Part shown: one piece after another, positions 7,938 to 16,487 of the stretch
Layout of the letters: every line of letters begins with the position of its first letter
Position numbering within the stretch: position 1 is the stretch's first letter
NCBI RefSeq assembly: GCF_028023555.1
Contig: NZ_JAQIOY010000001.1
Location: forward strand, 868,001 to 932,000
Origin: Thalassococcus_A lentus
GTDB taxonomy: Bacteria > Pseudomonadota > Alphaproteobacteria > Rhodobacterales > Rhodobacteraceae
Reading direction: 5' to 3'
Length of the DNA stretch: 64,000 nucleotides
Program-made: the position numbers and the translations under genes
Notes under the pieces: model-generated
What the model was told of the DNA's origin: nothing
The model's database searches: none
The model's input: only the letters and a program-made list of their open reading frames with translations

Positions 7938-9374
7938 TTAGCGTTTCTTCGCGTTCAGTAGGATTTCAATCAGCCAGCTTCGGATCCACCCAAGGGACAG
8001 TGCGAACAGCAGCATGAAGGTTGCTGCGCCGCCTGCGGCCAAGGCCAGTTTCTTGCGCGGGGCGGATTGCTCTTCAGGGAAGGTCGGGTCTTCGAGGACC
8101 TGAACCAAGGGATAAGATGCATAGACATCGGTTTTCTTGGATTGCGTGCGCGCGATGGCAGAGGCAAAGACCGCTTCGGCGACGTTGAAGTCGCGTTGCA
8201 GATCTTCCAGCCGGGCAGCCTTGGGGGCCAACCGGTTCAAACGCGCGGTTTGCAGTTGGAACAGGGCGCGCATTTCTTCAAGCTCGGCCAGCAGTCCAAC
8301 CCGCTCGGACTCTTGACGAACCAACTCGGTCAAAAGCGCGGCGCGACCGCCATCAACAGACCGTTCCAGAGCGCTGGCATCGCCGGTCAATTCTGCTGCG
8401 CGTGTAGCGGCTTTTGTCCGGGCTGACTCCATGGCCGCTGCGGCCTTTTCAACTTTAGGGTGGCGATCGCCATAGTTGGCGCGGGCCTGCGCCAGCTCTG
8501 CTGCCGCGTCGGCCATTGCTTCGACCAGAGCGATATAGGACGTGTCGCCATTGAGACGCAGAATGCGGGAGGCCGTATCCGCATCAGCCCCAAGACGATC
8601 TTCAAGCCGCTGAACAGATGCGACCTTGCTTTCGTATTCGGAGTTTGCTGTGTCGATGCGTGCTTGCAGTTCGTCGGCTTCATCGACCTGACGATTGTAT
8701 TGCTCTGCCGAATGCAATCCTGTTTCAGAACGCAGCTGTTCGATTTCCAACCGTGTCGCGGATACGGAATCCCGATAGTCGCGGATTGCGCTTAAGCTGC
8801 CGTCCTCACGACTGTTCAACTCGTCGCCGCGCAGGCGGTCGATTTCGTCAAAAAAGGCGGCCAGAAGAGCAGCATTGCGGGACTGCGCTGCGACCGGGTC
8901 GGACGCCGTCAGTTTAACGTGAATGAAGGCCGTTTGATCGACGAGTTGCACGCGCGGCTTGCCAAACTCCTTGGCCGTGATGCCGAGGCGCCCCGCCGCG
9001 TCTTTTATCACGCGATCAGCCGCGAGAAGGCGTTTGTATGTTTCGGTGGGGCTGACAGAGTTGCTGGCAAAGGCCGAGCTTGCGTGGCTGGATGCCTGAC
9101 CAATGTTTGCAAGGTTCACAGAGGAGGCAGATCCAGAGCCGGGCAGGATCAAAGACATGTGGCTGTCAAATGCCGGGGCGGCTGTTTTCAGATAGGTATT
9201 GATTGGGGTCCATATAATCGTGAGTCCCAAAATGCAGAACCAGACATAGCGGGGCAGCCGACGTACGTCGCGGGTCGATCCACCACGAAATGCGCGCCGC
9301 AACGCTTGCTGCGCGTTCATGTTCGACTTGAAACTCGACCGCAGATCGTTCGGCGAAATATCTTGCATAGTCAT
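7938..9374 (-). CDS. Wzz/GumC-like chain-length determinant protein
   Basis: Polysaccharide co-polymerase of 478 residues. It has an N-terminal membrane helix (about 46-66, YVWFCILGLTIIWTPINTYL), a long periplasmic coiled-coil region (about 160-400) rich in E, R, A and L with heptad patterning, and a C-terminal membrane helix (about 445-470). The GumC/Wzz family controls chain length and contacts the outer-membrane exporter. The cytoplasmic BY-kinase domain is absent and no kinase gene is adjacent, so tyrosine-kinase control would have to come from elsewhere. It is the first gene of a two-gene unit with the Wzy-like protein. Confidence 0.83.
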   Translation of the reverse strand: MTMQDISPNDLRSSFKSNMNAQQALRRAFRGGSTRDVRRLPRYVWFCILGLTIIWTPINTYLKTAAPAFDSHMSLILPGSGSASSVNLANIGQASSHASSAFASNSVSPTETYKRLLAADRVIKDAAGRLGITAKEFGKPRVQLVDQTAFIHVKLTASDPVAAQSRNAALLAAFFDEIDRLRGDELNSREDGSLSAIRDYRDSVSATRLEIEQLRSETGLHSAEQYNRQVDEADELQARIDTANSEYESKVASVQRLEDRLGADADTASRILRLNGDTSYIALVEAMADAAAELAQARANYGDRHPKVEKAAAAMESARTKAATRAAELTGDASALERSVDGGRAALLTELVRQESERVGLLAELEEMRALFQLQTARLNRLAPKAARLEDLQRDFNVAEAVFASAIARTQSKKTDVYASYPLVQVLEDPTFPEEQSAPRKKLALAAGGAATFMLLFALSLGWIRSWLIEILLNAKKR

Positions 9375-9452
9375 CCGGGTTCTCCTTCGCGAACAGAGAT
9401 AAAGGAGTTTGAGCCGGACGTGTTATGCGCAGGAGGTATGGGGATTCGGGCG

Positions 9453-9545
9453 TTTGCCCCAAAAACTATCCCTTGGGACAGTTCGGGGGCAAAAAACATT
9501 GGTTTTCAGAAAAGAATAGCGGCCACGCTGTCCCAAAACAGCGTG
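9453..9545. promoter_or_regulatory. Nested inverted repeats upstream of the Wzz-like gene
   Basis: Three inverted repeats lie in the 202-bp gap between the response regulator and the Wzz-like gene. TTTGCCCC (9453-9460) pairs with GGGGCAAA (9486-9493). TTGGGACAG (9473-9481) pairs with CTGTCCCAA (9528-9536). CACGCTG (9524-9530) pairs with CAGCGTG (9539-9545). The last, read leftward, is followed by a moderately T-rich stretch and could be the terminator of the response regulator; the others overlap and are mutually exclusive as RNA structures. Function is unknown. Confidence 0.45.
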
Positions 9546-9576
9546 CCTCTATCGATACACAATACCCGGAGTTCGT

Positions 9577-10197
9577 CTAAAAAAGACCAGCGTCGCGCGC
9601 GACAATCGCGGCCTGGGTGCGGTTGTTCACGTCGAGTTTGCGATACAGCGTTTTCATATGAAGTTTGATTGTCGGCTCTGTCAGGTCCAGATCCCGGGCG
9701 ATTTCCTTGTTGGATTTGCCCTCGGTCAGGCCCTGTAGCACTTCCAGTTCGCGCTTCGTCAAACCTTTGGCCATTGGGTGGGATTCGGTCGAATCCGGCG
9801 CAGTCATGAAATCAATGGGGGCAAACTGTTCGCCCATAGCCATGAATTTGATCGCATTCACAAGAGACTTTGCAGGCAGGGTTTTAGGCACGAAACCCGC
9901 AGCCCCCATGCTGAGCGCCTGTTCCGCAATCTCTTTGGTCGCTTGACCGGAAATCAACGCGACGCGCTGGCCGCCGTTCATTTCCAAAGCCTTTGCCAGA
10001 CTGTCGAGACCGTTCATTCCAGGCATCTTGTAGTCGAGAAGCACAAGATTGTACGCCTCGTCTTCATTGATCCTGATGCAGGCTTCGTCAAAACTGGACG
10101 CGCTGCTTAGCTCAATACCCTCTTCTGCCCCTAGAAAGGCAATAAGAGTATCGCGGAGCAGGTCGTGGTCATCGGCTATCAATACCCGCATCTTCAA
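9577..10197 (-). CDS. LuxR/NarL-type response regulator
   Basis: Two-domain regulator of 206 residues. The receiver (1-120) starts MKMRVLIADDHDLLRDTL and has phospho-acceptor Asp55 in LLDYKMPGMNGLD and the switch lysine in FVPKTLP. The C-terminal HTH of the LuxR type spans about 144-206, with LTKRELEVLQGLTEGKSNKE and TIKLHMKTLYRKL. No kinase is adjacent on this strand; the hybrid kinase at 12527 has an Hpt domain and is the nearest candidate phosphodonor, which is inference. It lies between the polymerisation genes and the WecG-fusion gene, so control of exopolysaccharide synthesis is likely. Confidence 0.88.
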   Translation of the reverse strand: MKMRVLIADDHDLLRDTLIAFLGAEEGIELSSASSFDEACIRINEDEAYNLVLLDYKMPGMNGLDSLAKALEMNGGQRVALISGQATKEIAEQALSMGAAGFVPKTLPAKSLVNAIKFMAMGEQFAPIDFMTAPDSTESHPMAKGLTKRELEVLQGLTEGKSNKEIARDLDLTEPTIKLHMKTLYRKLDVNNRTQAAIVARDAGLF

Positions 10198-10510
10198 AAT
10201 TCACCTCTGGTAGTCTTTGCAACAAAGCATACGCCATTTTTTCAATATGCATGAAGGTAAAGTTCCATTTTAGGGAGAAATTGGGTCAAGAATGGGTGCA
10301 TCGCGCTACACCAACGGATAGCGCGATCTGAACGACCGGGTAAGGCGCGCTTCCTCTGGGCGTCTGTGGATAACCTTCCGAGCCTATATCGCGCCTATGC
10401 GCCGTTCGGCTCACCGATGCGTAAGTCACTAGTACGGAGGCGAAATTGCGGGAATCGGGTGCTATGGCGCACCTCTAGGGCAACGAAATCACATGCCTTG
10501 GAGCCCCCAC
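10198..10510. promoter_or_regulatory. Divergent regulatory region with a 9-bp palindrome
   Basis: This 313-bp gap separates the response regulator (leftward) from the WecG-sugar transferase fusion (rightward). It contains a perfect inverted repeat, ATCGCGCTA (10300-10308) and TAGCGCGAT (10319-10327), with a 10-bp spacer, suitable for a dimeric regulator such as the neighbouring LuxR-type protein or for an RNA hairpin. I see no coding frame with family similarity here. Confidence 0.5.
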
Positions 10511-11902
10511 ATGCAACACCAGCTGCCAACACACTTCCGGAACGCCGTTCCAGCCTTTGACAAGCCGCACTATGAGTTGCCTACGCGCAACGTTCTCGGT
10601 TTGCCCGTTGTCGACACAACGTCCGAGCAGGCAGTCGAAGCTTTGTTGTCAGGTGCTGCACGCAGCGTCTACTTCCTGAACGCACATTGCGCGAACCTAC
10701 GCGCCAAGGATCGCGAATATGCTTCTGCTCTTGCGCGTGCGGATGCAATCCTTCCTGATGGGATCGGTGTTGAGCTGGCGGCCAGAATGTCGGGTGGGGG
10801 CCTGACTGAAAACCTGAACGGCACCGATTTCACTCCTGCTTTGCTCCACGCGGCGTCGCGCCGCGGCATGTCGGTTTTCCTCTTTGGTGCTCGCCCGGGT
10901 ACGGCTGAACAGGCCGCCAACAAGCTGGCCACCCAAATCCCGGGCCTGCGGATTGCAGGTACGCTGGATGGATATGCTGGCGCAGCAGACGAACAGAACG
11001 CCATTGACGTGATCAACGCGTCTGGTGCCGACATTGTTCTTGTCGCGATGGGTGTTCCCCTGCAGGAAATGTGGATCGACAGGAATCTGCCTGACCTGAA
11101 CGCACGGCTTGTTCTGGGTGTCGGCGCACTCTTTGATTTTCTCGCTGGAAACGTCGTCCGGGCCCCTGAATGGGTTCGCAAAGCAAAATCCGAATGGGTG
11201 TGGCGACTGATGCAAGAACCACGCCGTTTGGCCAAACGTTACCTTATCGGAAACGGCACCTTCCTGGCACGGGCTGCAGTTCATGCGGTTCAGGAAAAGT
11301 CCAATGGCGCTGTTGCCAAACGCGCCATGGATTTTGTCCTGAGTGGTGCGCTGGTTCTGATGCTCGCTCCGATCCTGTTGTTCGTCGCCGCCCTGATCCG
11401 TCTTGAGAGCAAAGGACCCGCGATGTTCCGGCAGGAACGCGTTGGCCGCAATGGCGAAACCTTTACGATCTTCAAGTTTCGGACGATGCATACGGACGCC
11501 GAGGAACGCCTGGCGGCCATTCGCGCCCAGTCAGATCGCGACGGTATCTGCTTCAAAGCGCGTCACGATCCTCGGGTAACCCGTGTTGGCCGTTGGCTGC
11601 GCCGCTACTCTGTGGATGAACTGCCGCAGATCCTGAACGTTCTGAAGGGTGACATGTCGCTTGTTGGTCCGCGCCCGGCTCTGCCACGTGAAGTTGCAGC
11701 CTACCCTGGCGTTGCCATGGAACGTCTGGATGCCCGTCCCGGGATCACCGGCCTTTGGCAAGTGTCTGGTCGTGCCGACATCGGGTTCGACAAAATGGTG
11801 GACATGGATGTGGCCTATGTCCGGTCCCGCAGTGTTCTGCTCGACGTGATGCTTTTGGCGCTGACCGCACGCGCTGTAATCTCAGGGCGGGGTGCCTACT
11901 AA
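10511..11902 (+). CDS. Fusion of WecG/TagA glycosyltransferase and polyprenyl-phosphate sugar transferase
   Basis: Bifunctional exopolysaccharide enzyme, 463 residues. The N-terminal half (about 20-240) is a WecG/TagA/CpsF (GT26) transferase, with FLNAHCANLR, ADAILPDGIGVELAAR, NGTDFTPALL and FLFGARPGT. The C-terminal half (about 265-463) is a bacterial sugar-1-phosphate transferase with one membrane helix (LSGALVLMLAPILLFVAAL) followed by FRQERVGRNGETF, FKFRTM, YSVDELPQILNVLKGDMS and VGPRPALP. The C-terminal part would charge undecaprenyl phosphate with the first sugar and the N-terminal part could add the second, so one protein starts the repeat unit. I chose ATG 10511 because GGAG lies 7 bases upstream; ATG 10493 in the same frame is the alternative. 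Confidence 0.87.
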   Translation: MQHQLPTHFRNAVPAFDKPHYELPTRNVLGLPVVDTTSEQAVEALLSGAARSVYFLNAHCANLRAKDREYASALARADAILPDGIGVELAARMSGGGLTENLNGTDFTPALLHAASRRGMSVFLFGARPGTAEQAANKLATQIPGLRIAGTLDGYAGAADEQNAIDVINASGADIVLVAMGVPLQEMWIDRNLPDLNARLVLGVGALFDFLAGNVVRAPEWVRKAKSEWVWRLMQEPRRLAKRYLIGNGTFLARAAVHAVQEKSNGAVAKRAMDFVLSGALVLMLAPILLFVAALIRLESKGPAMFRQERVGRNGETFTIFKFRTMHTDAEERLAAIRAQSDRDGICFKARHDPRVTRVGRWLRRYSVDELPQILNVLKGDMSLVGPRPALPREVAAYPGVAMERLDARPGITGLWQVSGRADIGFDKMVDMDVAYVRSRSVLLDVMLLALTARAVISGRGAY

Positions 11903-12017
11903 AAATGTAGAATAGATAGGAGGGGCTATCCGAATGGGTAGGCCCTTCATCCCGATGGCCAAGTGCGAACTCCCGATCTGTGTGAAATGGTGCAGGCAAT
12001 CAAAAAGGAGGCATGAC

Positions 12018-12530
12018 ATGACATTTCACCGTCTGGCAATTGCGCTGACGTTCGCCTTTGCAACGTTTGCTGCGCCGCTCTATTCTGACACGTTGCCGAA
12101 ACCGACAGGTCCTGTGATCTTGACCATTTCAGGTGAGATCGAAAACACCAATGTCGACGGCACCGCACAGTTTGATCGTGTCATGCTCCGTGCCCTTGAT
12201 AACGCTGAAATCGTAACCGAAACGATTTGGACGCCGGCCACCCATACGTTTACAGGTGTGCGTCTTGAGACCCTCTTGGAGCATGTTGGCGCAAAAGGTG
12301 GGTTGATCAAAGCAACCGCTATCAATGACTACACCGTAGAGATCCCGACCTCTGATGCGACGGCAGGTGGGCCGATTGTGGCTTTTGCCATGGACGGCCA
12401 GCAGATGTCGCGCCGCGACAAAGGTCCACTTTGGGTAATCTACCCGTTCTCATCTTCCAGTGACTATAGAACAGAAGTGATTTATTCACGTAGCATATGG
12501 CAGCTGGATCGAATGACCATCGAAGAATGA
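12018..12530 (+). CDS. Periplasmic SUOX-like (molybdopterin-binding fold) protein lacking cysteine
   Basis: Secreted protein of 170 residues with a Sec signal (residues 1-23, FHRLAIALTFAFATFAAPLY). The mature part resembles the oxidoreductase molybdopterin-binding (SUOX) fold: VILTISGEIENT, HTFTGVRLETLLEHVG, INDYTVEIPTSDA and PLWVIYPF. The whole protein contains no cysteine, so the residue that ligates molybdenum in SUOX/MsrP enzymes is absent and molybdenum catalysis is unlikely. AGGAGG lies 6 bases before the chosen ATG. Its stop codon overlaps the start of the hybrid kinase gene (ATGA), which suggests it is the kinase's periplasmic sensing partner; that role is inference. Confidence 0.8.
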   Translation: MTFHRLAIALTFAFATFAAPLYSDTLPKPTGPVILTISGEIENTNVDGTAQFDRVMLRALDNAEIVTETIWTPATHTFTGVRLETLLEHVGAKGGLIKATAINDYTVEIPTSDATAGGPIVAFAMDGQQMSRRDKGPLWVIYPFSSSSDYRTEVIYSRSIWQLDRMTIEE

Positions 12531-15058
12531 TTCAGGCCCTTTCGAATAGGCGAGAGGGCGACGCTTCGCTGTGGCGCCGTGGCCGGATCCTGTTAACAGG
12601 GATCGGGCTGCTTTGCGTTGTATCCATTGTTTTTCTGGTTTCTGAGATTGTTCAGGAGCTGCGGTTCCTGAACTCTGCCAGTTCCGACAATGTCCATTGG
12701 GTACTTTCACAGTCCGAAGTTGAGCTTCTGGAATTTGAAAACGCTGTTATAGCGGCGCAGCAAGACAGTAGCCAAAGACAGCTTGATTTCCTCGTTGTGG
12801 AATTTGACGTTTTCTACAGCCGTATGACAACGCTTGCCGTCGGCTCTCTTTATACGGATTTGCGGGCGATCAACGAATTCGGTCAGCCGATCGCAGAGAT
12901 CCGGGCGAAACTTGAAAACATGATCCCGGTGATCGATGGCAGCGCTGACCAGTTGCGCCAAGGGTTGCCTTTGCTGCATCAGGAGGCCAACGAAATCAGG
13001 CCGTTGCTGCGTCGTGCATCGACAACGGGGCTACAATATTTCGCTGAGTTGTCAGACCGCAGCCGGGCGTCAGTGTCCTGGACTTTGCTTCGATTGGCCT
13101 TGATCACGGTTGCACTGCTAATGGCTCTGGTCATTTTGCTAGGACATACGCGCCGGGTCAGCAAAGAGACAGAAAACCATGGATACGAACTGGCCGATGC
13201 TTATGCGCGCCTGAATACCATTTTGGAAACCTCGCTGGATGCGGTGGTCGTATCCGATCTGGACGGTCGGATTCTCAACTTTAATTCTGCGGCTGAACGC
13301 ATTTTTCAGCACTCTTTCGATGACGTGGTTGGAAAAAATATCGGTGAGATCATTATTCCGGATCACCTGAAGCCCGCTCATGATGCGGGAATGAAACGAA
13401 TGCGTGAAACCGGCGAACAGAAGGTTGTCGGGCATGGCCGCGTCCGTCTCGAGGCGAAGCGCAAGAATGGCGAAGTGTTCCCTGTCGAACTCGCGCTGGA
13501 AAAAGCGCAGGCCGACGACGACGAACTCGTGGTCGCGTTCCTGCGTGACATTTCTCATCGCGTTGCCTCTGAAAACGAGTTGGTCGAGGCAAGAGACAAG
13601 GCATTGGCGGGTGAAAAGGCCAAGGCAGAATTTTTGGCGATGATGACGCATGAAATCCGTACACCTTTGAACGGGCTGTTGGGGAACCTTGCGTTGCTGG
13701 AAAAGACCCATTTGTCCAAAGGGCAGGACCGCTATGTGCGAAATATGGGTCTGTCGGGCGAAACGCTCATGCATCATGTTGATGCGGTTCTCGACGTGGC
13801 ACGTTTTGAATCTGGAACTTCTACGTCCAAAGAAGAAGTTGTTCATCTTGGCCAACTGGTTCAGGGAATTGTGGACGCGCAGGCCAGCGCCGCCGAAGCC
13901 AACGGCAATCACATCCAGTGGGGTTGGTTGGATGAACCGCTGGAATGGGTCCGCATCGATGCGTCTCGTTTGCAGCAAGTTTTGCTGAATCTCGTCGGTA
14001 ATGCGATCAAATTCACACACGACGGTAGAATCTCAATTGAAATGGAACAATCGAGGCTGACCGGCGAGGAACGCGCGCTTGAAATGCGAGTGATCGATTC
14101 CGGTATTGGGATCTCAGACGAGAACCAAGAGCGCATCTTTGATGATTTCCAAACCATCGATGACGCGAATGTTGCCGGCGTTTCCGGCACCGGACTTGGG
14201 CTCGGCATTGCGCGTCGATTCATCGAAGCAATGGGCGGCGAAATTGGCGTCGAAAGCACGCCCGGAGAGGGAAGTGTATTTTGGCTGCGCATTCCTGTCG
14301 CGCCCGAAACTGGTCCCAAAGTCAGTCACATCCCGGAGCAGCCAGTCCAGGTTGTTCCCTGTGATCTGCTTTTGGTGGAAGACAACGAAATCAATCTTGA
14401 AGTCGCGCGGGAAATGCTGGTCAGCCATGGTCATACCGTGACGGTCGCGCGTGATGGTGAAGAGGCTGTCGAGACGGCCAATACTCGGCGCTTTGACCTG
14501 ATCCTGATGGATATTCGCATGCCAAAGCTGGACGGATTGGGCGCCACTCGCCTGATCCGCGAAGGCGGCGGTGTAAATCATGATGCCCCGATCATTGCTT
14601 TTTCAGCGAACGTACTGCCGGAAGCCAAAGACCGGTTTACCGCGGCTGGTATGACAGGTTTCTTGCCGAAGCCGCTGAACGAAAACGAACTGCGTCAGGT
14701 TTTGGCAAAGTTTGGCCCCGGGGCTGATCATTCACACACCACAGACAAACCAAAGGTGGAAAAGCCAATGGAACACGCCGTAGAACTGAGCCCGTTGGAA
14801 AAACTCAAGCATCGTCACATTGACGAAACGCGCGACTTGTTCGACTGGCTGGCAAGCGCTCCTTCGGATCACAACGAAATCGCAGAGCGTGCCCACAAGG
14901 TTGCGGGCAGCGCGGCGGCCTTTGGTCAGTCTGGACTGCGCGAAGCGCTGGTTGCTGTTGAAATGGCCGCCGAAGCGGGCGACGGCAGCGCGCTGGATAG
15001 CGCCTTGGAATCCGCGCGCAAGGCGTGGCAAGACGCGCCAGAGCCAACATTGGCCTGA
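12527..15058 (+). CDS. Hybrid sensor histidine kinase (PAS, HisKA, HATPase, REC, Hpt)
   Basis: Multidomain phosphorelay kinase of 843 residues. A first membrane helix at about residues 18-40 and a second at about 185-207 enclose a helical periplasmic sensor region of some 140 residues. Then come a PAS domain (about 226-350), the phosphoacceptor helix with His375 (MMTHEIRTPLNG), an ATPase domain (NLVGNAIKFTHDG, DSGIGI, GTGLGLGIA), a receiver with Asp662 (LILMDIRMPK) and an Hpt domain with His790 (AHKVAGSAAAFG). The start is the ATG overlapping the stop of the SUOX-like gene; an in-frame ATG ten codons upstream is less likely. No cognate output protein is fused, so the Hpt domain must pass phosphate to a separate regulator, possibly the LuxR-type protein ending at 9577. 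Confidence 0.9.
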   Translation: MIQALSNRREGDASLWRRGRILLTGIGLLCVVSIVFLVSEIVQELRFLNSASSDNVHWVLSQSEVELLEFENAVIAAQQDSSQRQLDFLVVEFDVFYSRMTTLAVGSLYTDLRAINEFGQPIAEIRAKLENMIPVIDGSADQLRQGLPLLHQEANEIRPLLRRASTTGLQYFAELSDRSRASVSWTLLRLALITVALLMALVILLGHTRRVSKETENHGYELADAYARLNTILETSLDAVVVSDLDGRILNFNSAAERIFQHSFDDVVGKNIGEIIIPDHLKPAHDAGMKRMRETGEQKVVGHGRVRLEAKRKNGEVFPVELALEKAQADDDELVVAFLRDISHRVASENELVEARDKALAGEKAKAEFLAMMTHEIRTPLNGLLGNLALLEKTHLSKGQDRYVRNMGLSGETLMHHVDAVLDVARFESGTSTSKEEVVHLGQLVQGIVDAQASAAEANGNHIQWGWLDEPLEWVRIDASRLQQVLLNLVGNAIKFTHDGRISIEMEQSRLTGEERALEMRVIDSGIGISDENQERIFDDFQTIDDANVAGVSGTGLGLGIARRFIEAMGGEIGVESTPGEGSVFWLRIPVAPETGPKVSHIPEQPVQVVPCDLLLVEDNEINLEVAREMLVSHGHTVTVARDGEEAVETANTRRFDLILMDIRMPKLDGLGATRLIREGGGVNHDAPIIAFSANVLPEAKDRFTAAGMTGFLPKPLNENELRQVLAKFGPGADHSHTTDKPKVEKPMEHAVELSPLEKLKHRHIDETRDLFDWLASAPSDHNEIAERAHKVAGSAAAFGQSGLREALVAVEMAAEAGDGSALDSALESARKAWQDAPEPTLA

Positions 15059-15074
15059 CGCGCCTTTCTAAGTT

Positions 15075-16295
15075 TTAAGGCAGGACGGCCGCGGCGCCTG
15101 CGACTGCACCAATGACACGCGCGGCTTCTGCGAGGTTCGTGATGCGGCTGTCATAGCAAGCGATGGCGTCACCCGGCAGCAGGTACGGGTCATAGTCATC
15201 CCGATCTGCGCGGCGAAGCATTTCTTCGATGTTGCGTTCGATCACAATCGAAACACCAGTCATCGGATCGCGGGTGAACAGGATCGCCCACCGGTGTGCG
15301 CTGCTCGCCTTGGCGCCACCAACACAGTTGGTATCGACGACAGCTTGCATAAAGCGCGCGCCGTAAGGAACCTCTCTTACATCACGCCCAATGGCGGATG
15401 GCGCATTTGCCAGCGCAGTCTGTGTGAGGTTGGACAAATACAGCGAGATGCCGGGCGGGCTGACGGGCCCGGGACGCATCAAGTCATCCTGAAAGCACAG
15501 TCGCGAGGGAACTACGATTTCATCGCCGGTCAGCAGAATGATATCTGTTGCGTGACGCCCTTCAAAAACGCCGCGCATATCCAGAACATATTTTTTTCCG
15601 CCACGGTGGAGTTCTACGGCAGACAGATCTGCATCAGGCCGGACGCCGCCCACCGATCGCAGCGCGACGGAAAGGTTGCGCGCTTCGGTCGAAGCACCCA
15701 GAGCTTGCTGTCGCATGATGTCTATGTCGGTTGCGGACCGGCCACCGATGACGATGGAATGTGGTTCGAACACAGCACCGGACACCGCGACGTTCACCCT
15801 CGCGAAGTCGGCAAGGCGCAACGAAATTCTGGGTCGTTCGTCGTAGAAACCTTCGCGGACCAAAAGCCGGGCCACTTCTGCTTGAACGTCTTCTGGTTGG
15901 CGTCCCTGCGCAGTGATCGCCGGGAGGAACGGCAACTTCAGTTTGCCGTCACGGGAAATCACGTATTGCCCGTTGAAGGTTTCGTCATCGGCAACCCGCA
16001 CGTCCACCAGATCATCACGGGACAGACGTTCGCCCAGCAAAATGGACGGCACACGCGGCCCGGCTTTGCCGAAACCTTTGCCACCAGCGAACGGGCGGCA
16101 CTTTTCAGCGTTCATCTGCGCGGAAAAGAGAAACTCCCCCGATCCGTCAATTGGTGCCAAGTCACGGTATTGTGCCTGATATGCGCCGCCGCTTTCGACA
16201 GGCGCAATATTCTCGGGCGTTGGCGCAGGTGTGCAGCCAACGACAAATGCGAAGCCCAATACCGAGCCCAGCAATCTGTTATTTACCAAGAACAT
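15075..16295 (-). CDS. Wza-like polysaccharide export lipoprotein
   Basis: Outer-membrane polysaccharide export protein, 406 residues. The N-terminus is a lipoprotein-type signal with FVVGC placing the lipidated cysteine at about residue 21. The export domain follows (about 95-190, ERLSRDDLVDVRVADDETFN, LKLPFLPAITAQGRQPEDVQ), then ligand-binding SLBB-type repeats (about 165-270, VNVSGAVF-like segment VAVSGAVFEPHS, LTGDEIVVPS). It forms the outer-membrane exit for exopolysaccharide and works with the Wzz-like protein. It is divergent from the flippase gene and convergent with the hybrid kinase, forming a single-gene unit. Confidence 0.86.
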   Translation of the reverse strand: MFLVNNRLLGSVLGFAFVVGCTPAPTPENIAPVESGGAYQAQYRDLAPIDGSGEFLFSAQMNAEKCRPFAGGKGFGKAGPRVPSILLGERLSRDDLVDVRVADDETFNGQYVISRDGKLKLPFLPAITAQGRQPEDVQAEVARLLVREGFYDERPRISLRLADFARVNVAVSGAVFEPHSIVIGGRSATDIDIMRQQALGASTEARNLSVALRSVGGVRPDADLSAVELHRGGKKYVLDMRGVFEGRHATDIILLTGDEIVVPSRLCFQDDLMRPGPVSPPGISLYLSNLTQTALANAPSAIGRDVREVPYGARFMQAVVDTNCVGGAKASSAHRWAILFTRDPMTGVSIVIERNIEEMLRRADRDDYDPYLLPGDAIACYDSRITNLAEAARVIGAVAGAAAVLP

Positions 16296-16487
16296 GAGTA
16301 CCCTCGCTTAGCCACCCCCAGGTGATAAGCAAACTCAGTCGTCTGTTTAATCGGACGACTGGATAAATGCGATACCCGATTGGATATAAGTTCAATCATT
16401 CGCGGTCTGTTGCCCTCCTGCCGCGTCCGAGACGTGAAGTACCCGGGGCAGGTATCAATGGTTCCAAGTTGAAAAGGAACCTGAACC
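16296..16487. promoter_or_regulatory. Divergent promoter with 8-bp palindrome between export lipoprotein and flippase genes
   Basis: This 192-bp region drives the Wza-like gene leftward and the flippase-glycosyltransferase operon rightward. CAGTCGTC (16336-16343) and GACGACTG (16354-16361) form a perfect inverted repeat with a 10-bp spacer, a good candidate operator shared by both promoters. The flippase ribosome binding site AAGGA lies at 16474-16478. Confidence 0.5.

Noticed and set aside
6658..7941. Plus-strand open frame of 427 codons opposite the Wzy-like gene
   Set aside because: The translation is rich in Q, R, P and H with no hydrophobic pattern or domain; the minus strand encodes a well-formed polytopic membrane protein.
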